A DNA stretch of 64,000 bases from positions 124,001 to 188,000 of the forward strand of contig NZ_NNBJ01000007.1 in NCBI RefSeq assembly GCF_002803085.1, given 5' to 3'. Below the pieces are notes generated by a model. The model saw only the letters and a list, made by a program, of their open reading frames with translations. It made no database searches and was not told the origin of the DNA. Shown here piece after piece: positions 63,672 to 64,000 of the stretch (the stretch's first letter is position 1; every line of letters begins with the position of its first letter). This stretch comes from Streptomyces sp. CB01201. GTDB lineage: Bacteria; Actinomycetota; Actinomycetes; Streptomycetales; Streptomycetaceae. The position numbers and the translations under genes are program-made.

Positions 63672-64000
63672 CGCTGGCGTCTCCGAATAGCCGTGGCATG
63701 GCCGGGGCCGATGCTGCTGGTACCTGTCGCGTGGTCGCCCGCTGATGGCCGGGTCGCTGATCCCGCAGAGCTCCTGGTGCCGGGGCGTATCCGGGGAGGT
63801 CCGCGGTGCGTCGCAGGCGCCAGATGAGGACCTCGCCGGCGGATTCGGCGGAGTCGAGCTCGCGGCGGGCGGTGGCCTCGACGAGCAATGCTCGTGCATC
63901 CTGTCCGGCGGTTTCGGCGTCGGTGAGGGTGGCGACCAGGGCGTTCCAGCCGGGCTCGGCCAAGATGGTCTCGGCGAGTTCGGGCAGGACGGCGCGCAGA
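63658..64000 (-). CDS. C-terminal part of a mobilisation-protein-like gene
   Basis: The gene continues past the window end; 113 residues are visible. The text (LAEPGWNALVATLTDAETAG, LLVEATARRELDSAESAG, VLIWRLRRTADLPGY) resembles the C-terminal tail of large mobilisation or relaxase-like proteins on actinomycete plasmids and integrative elements, but the catalytic part is outside. It supports the view that the right half of the window is mobile DNA. Confidence 0.4.
   Translation of the reverse strand, partial: LRAVLPELAETILAEPGWNALVATLTDAETAGQDARALLVEATARRELDSAESAGEVLIWRLRRTADLPGYAPAPGALRDQRPGHQRATTRQVPAASAPAMPRLFGDASAFNG

Overview
The window is high-GC DNA with the gene content and order of a Streptomyces chromosome. 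The first 43 kb match the conserved core segment that carries parC, sepH, hemH, cutRS, dut and kdpDE. The last 20 kb are an accessory region that looks integrated and is partly decayed.

1-43.2 kb, core. A CobW-type C-terminus converges on parC. Then come a coupled pair of M16 peptidases, a cyclic-di-AMP (ydaO-type) riboswitch before an M23 cell-wall peptidase, a GntR regulator, HPr (ptsH), a Pat-type GNAT/acyl-CoA ligase, a DUF5998 protein, an alkaline-phosphatase-superfamily enzyme, thymidine kinase, a VOC protein, a sulfurtransferase and sepH. A membrane protein with DRTQ repeats, a sugar-lactone oxidase overlapping an MFS transporter, ferrochelatase and inositol monophosphatase follow. A ricin-type lectin and a 1.4-kb gene-poor stretch precede cutRS, a DUF4193 protein and dut with its neighbours. 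Next are an orphan ABC ATPase and kdpD-orf36-kdpE. The block ends with two RCK (TrkA-type) proteins divergent from a KimA-like permease, and a TrmA-type RNA methyltransferase. Several genes here have a -10 hexamer about 7 nt before the start codon, as leaderless mRNAs do. No frameshift was seen in this block. Potassium and c-di-AMP themes recur (riboswitch, KdpDE, RCK proteins, KimA-like permease).

43.2-57 kb, accessory and defence-like. A 39-bp 3' fragment of a tRNA-Gly(CCC) gene on the minus strand (44130-44168) looks like an attachment-site remnant, with element DNA to its right. Next are a two-indel pseudogene, a 466-aa protein of unknown function, and a coupled pair: a 1549-aa SF1 helicase with a C-terminal MTES_1575/Vsr-like nuclease, and a 279-aa protein with an AbiJ-like N-terminus and a HEPN-type RX6H motif. 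An intact paralogue of the pseudogene lies divergent to the helicase. A Vsr endonuclease and a RecB-like nuclease follow, with no DNA methyltransferase in view. The helicase/HEPN pair is the best candidate here for an undescribed antiphage system.

57-64 kb, decaying cluster. A NUDIX hydrolase, a sulfatase-fold hydrolase, a dTMP-kinase-like protein, a MoaA-like radical SAM enzyme and an XRE regulator each carry frameshifts. Two have nonsense codons, and the radical SAM enzyme has lost one of its three cluster cysteines. A truncated phosphohexomutase-like protein, a 129-aa protein with a coupled 30-aa membrane peptide, and an HD-domain nucleotidase remain intact. The window ends in the 3' part of a gene resembling a mobilisation gene. 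All family calls come from reading the sequence; no database search was run.
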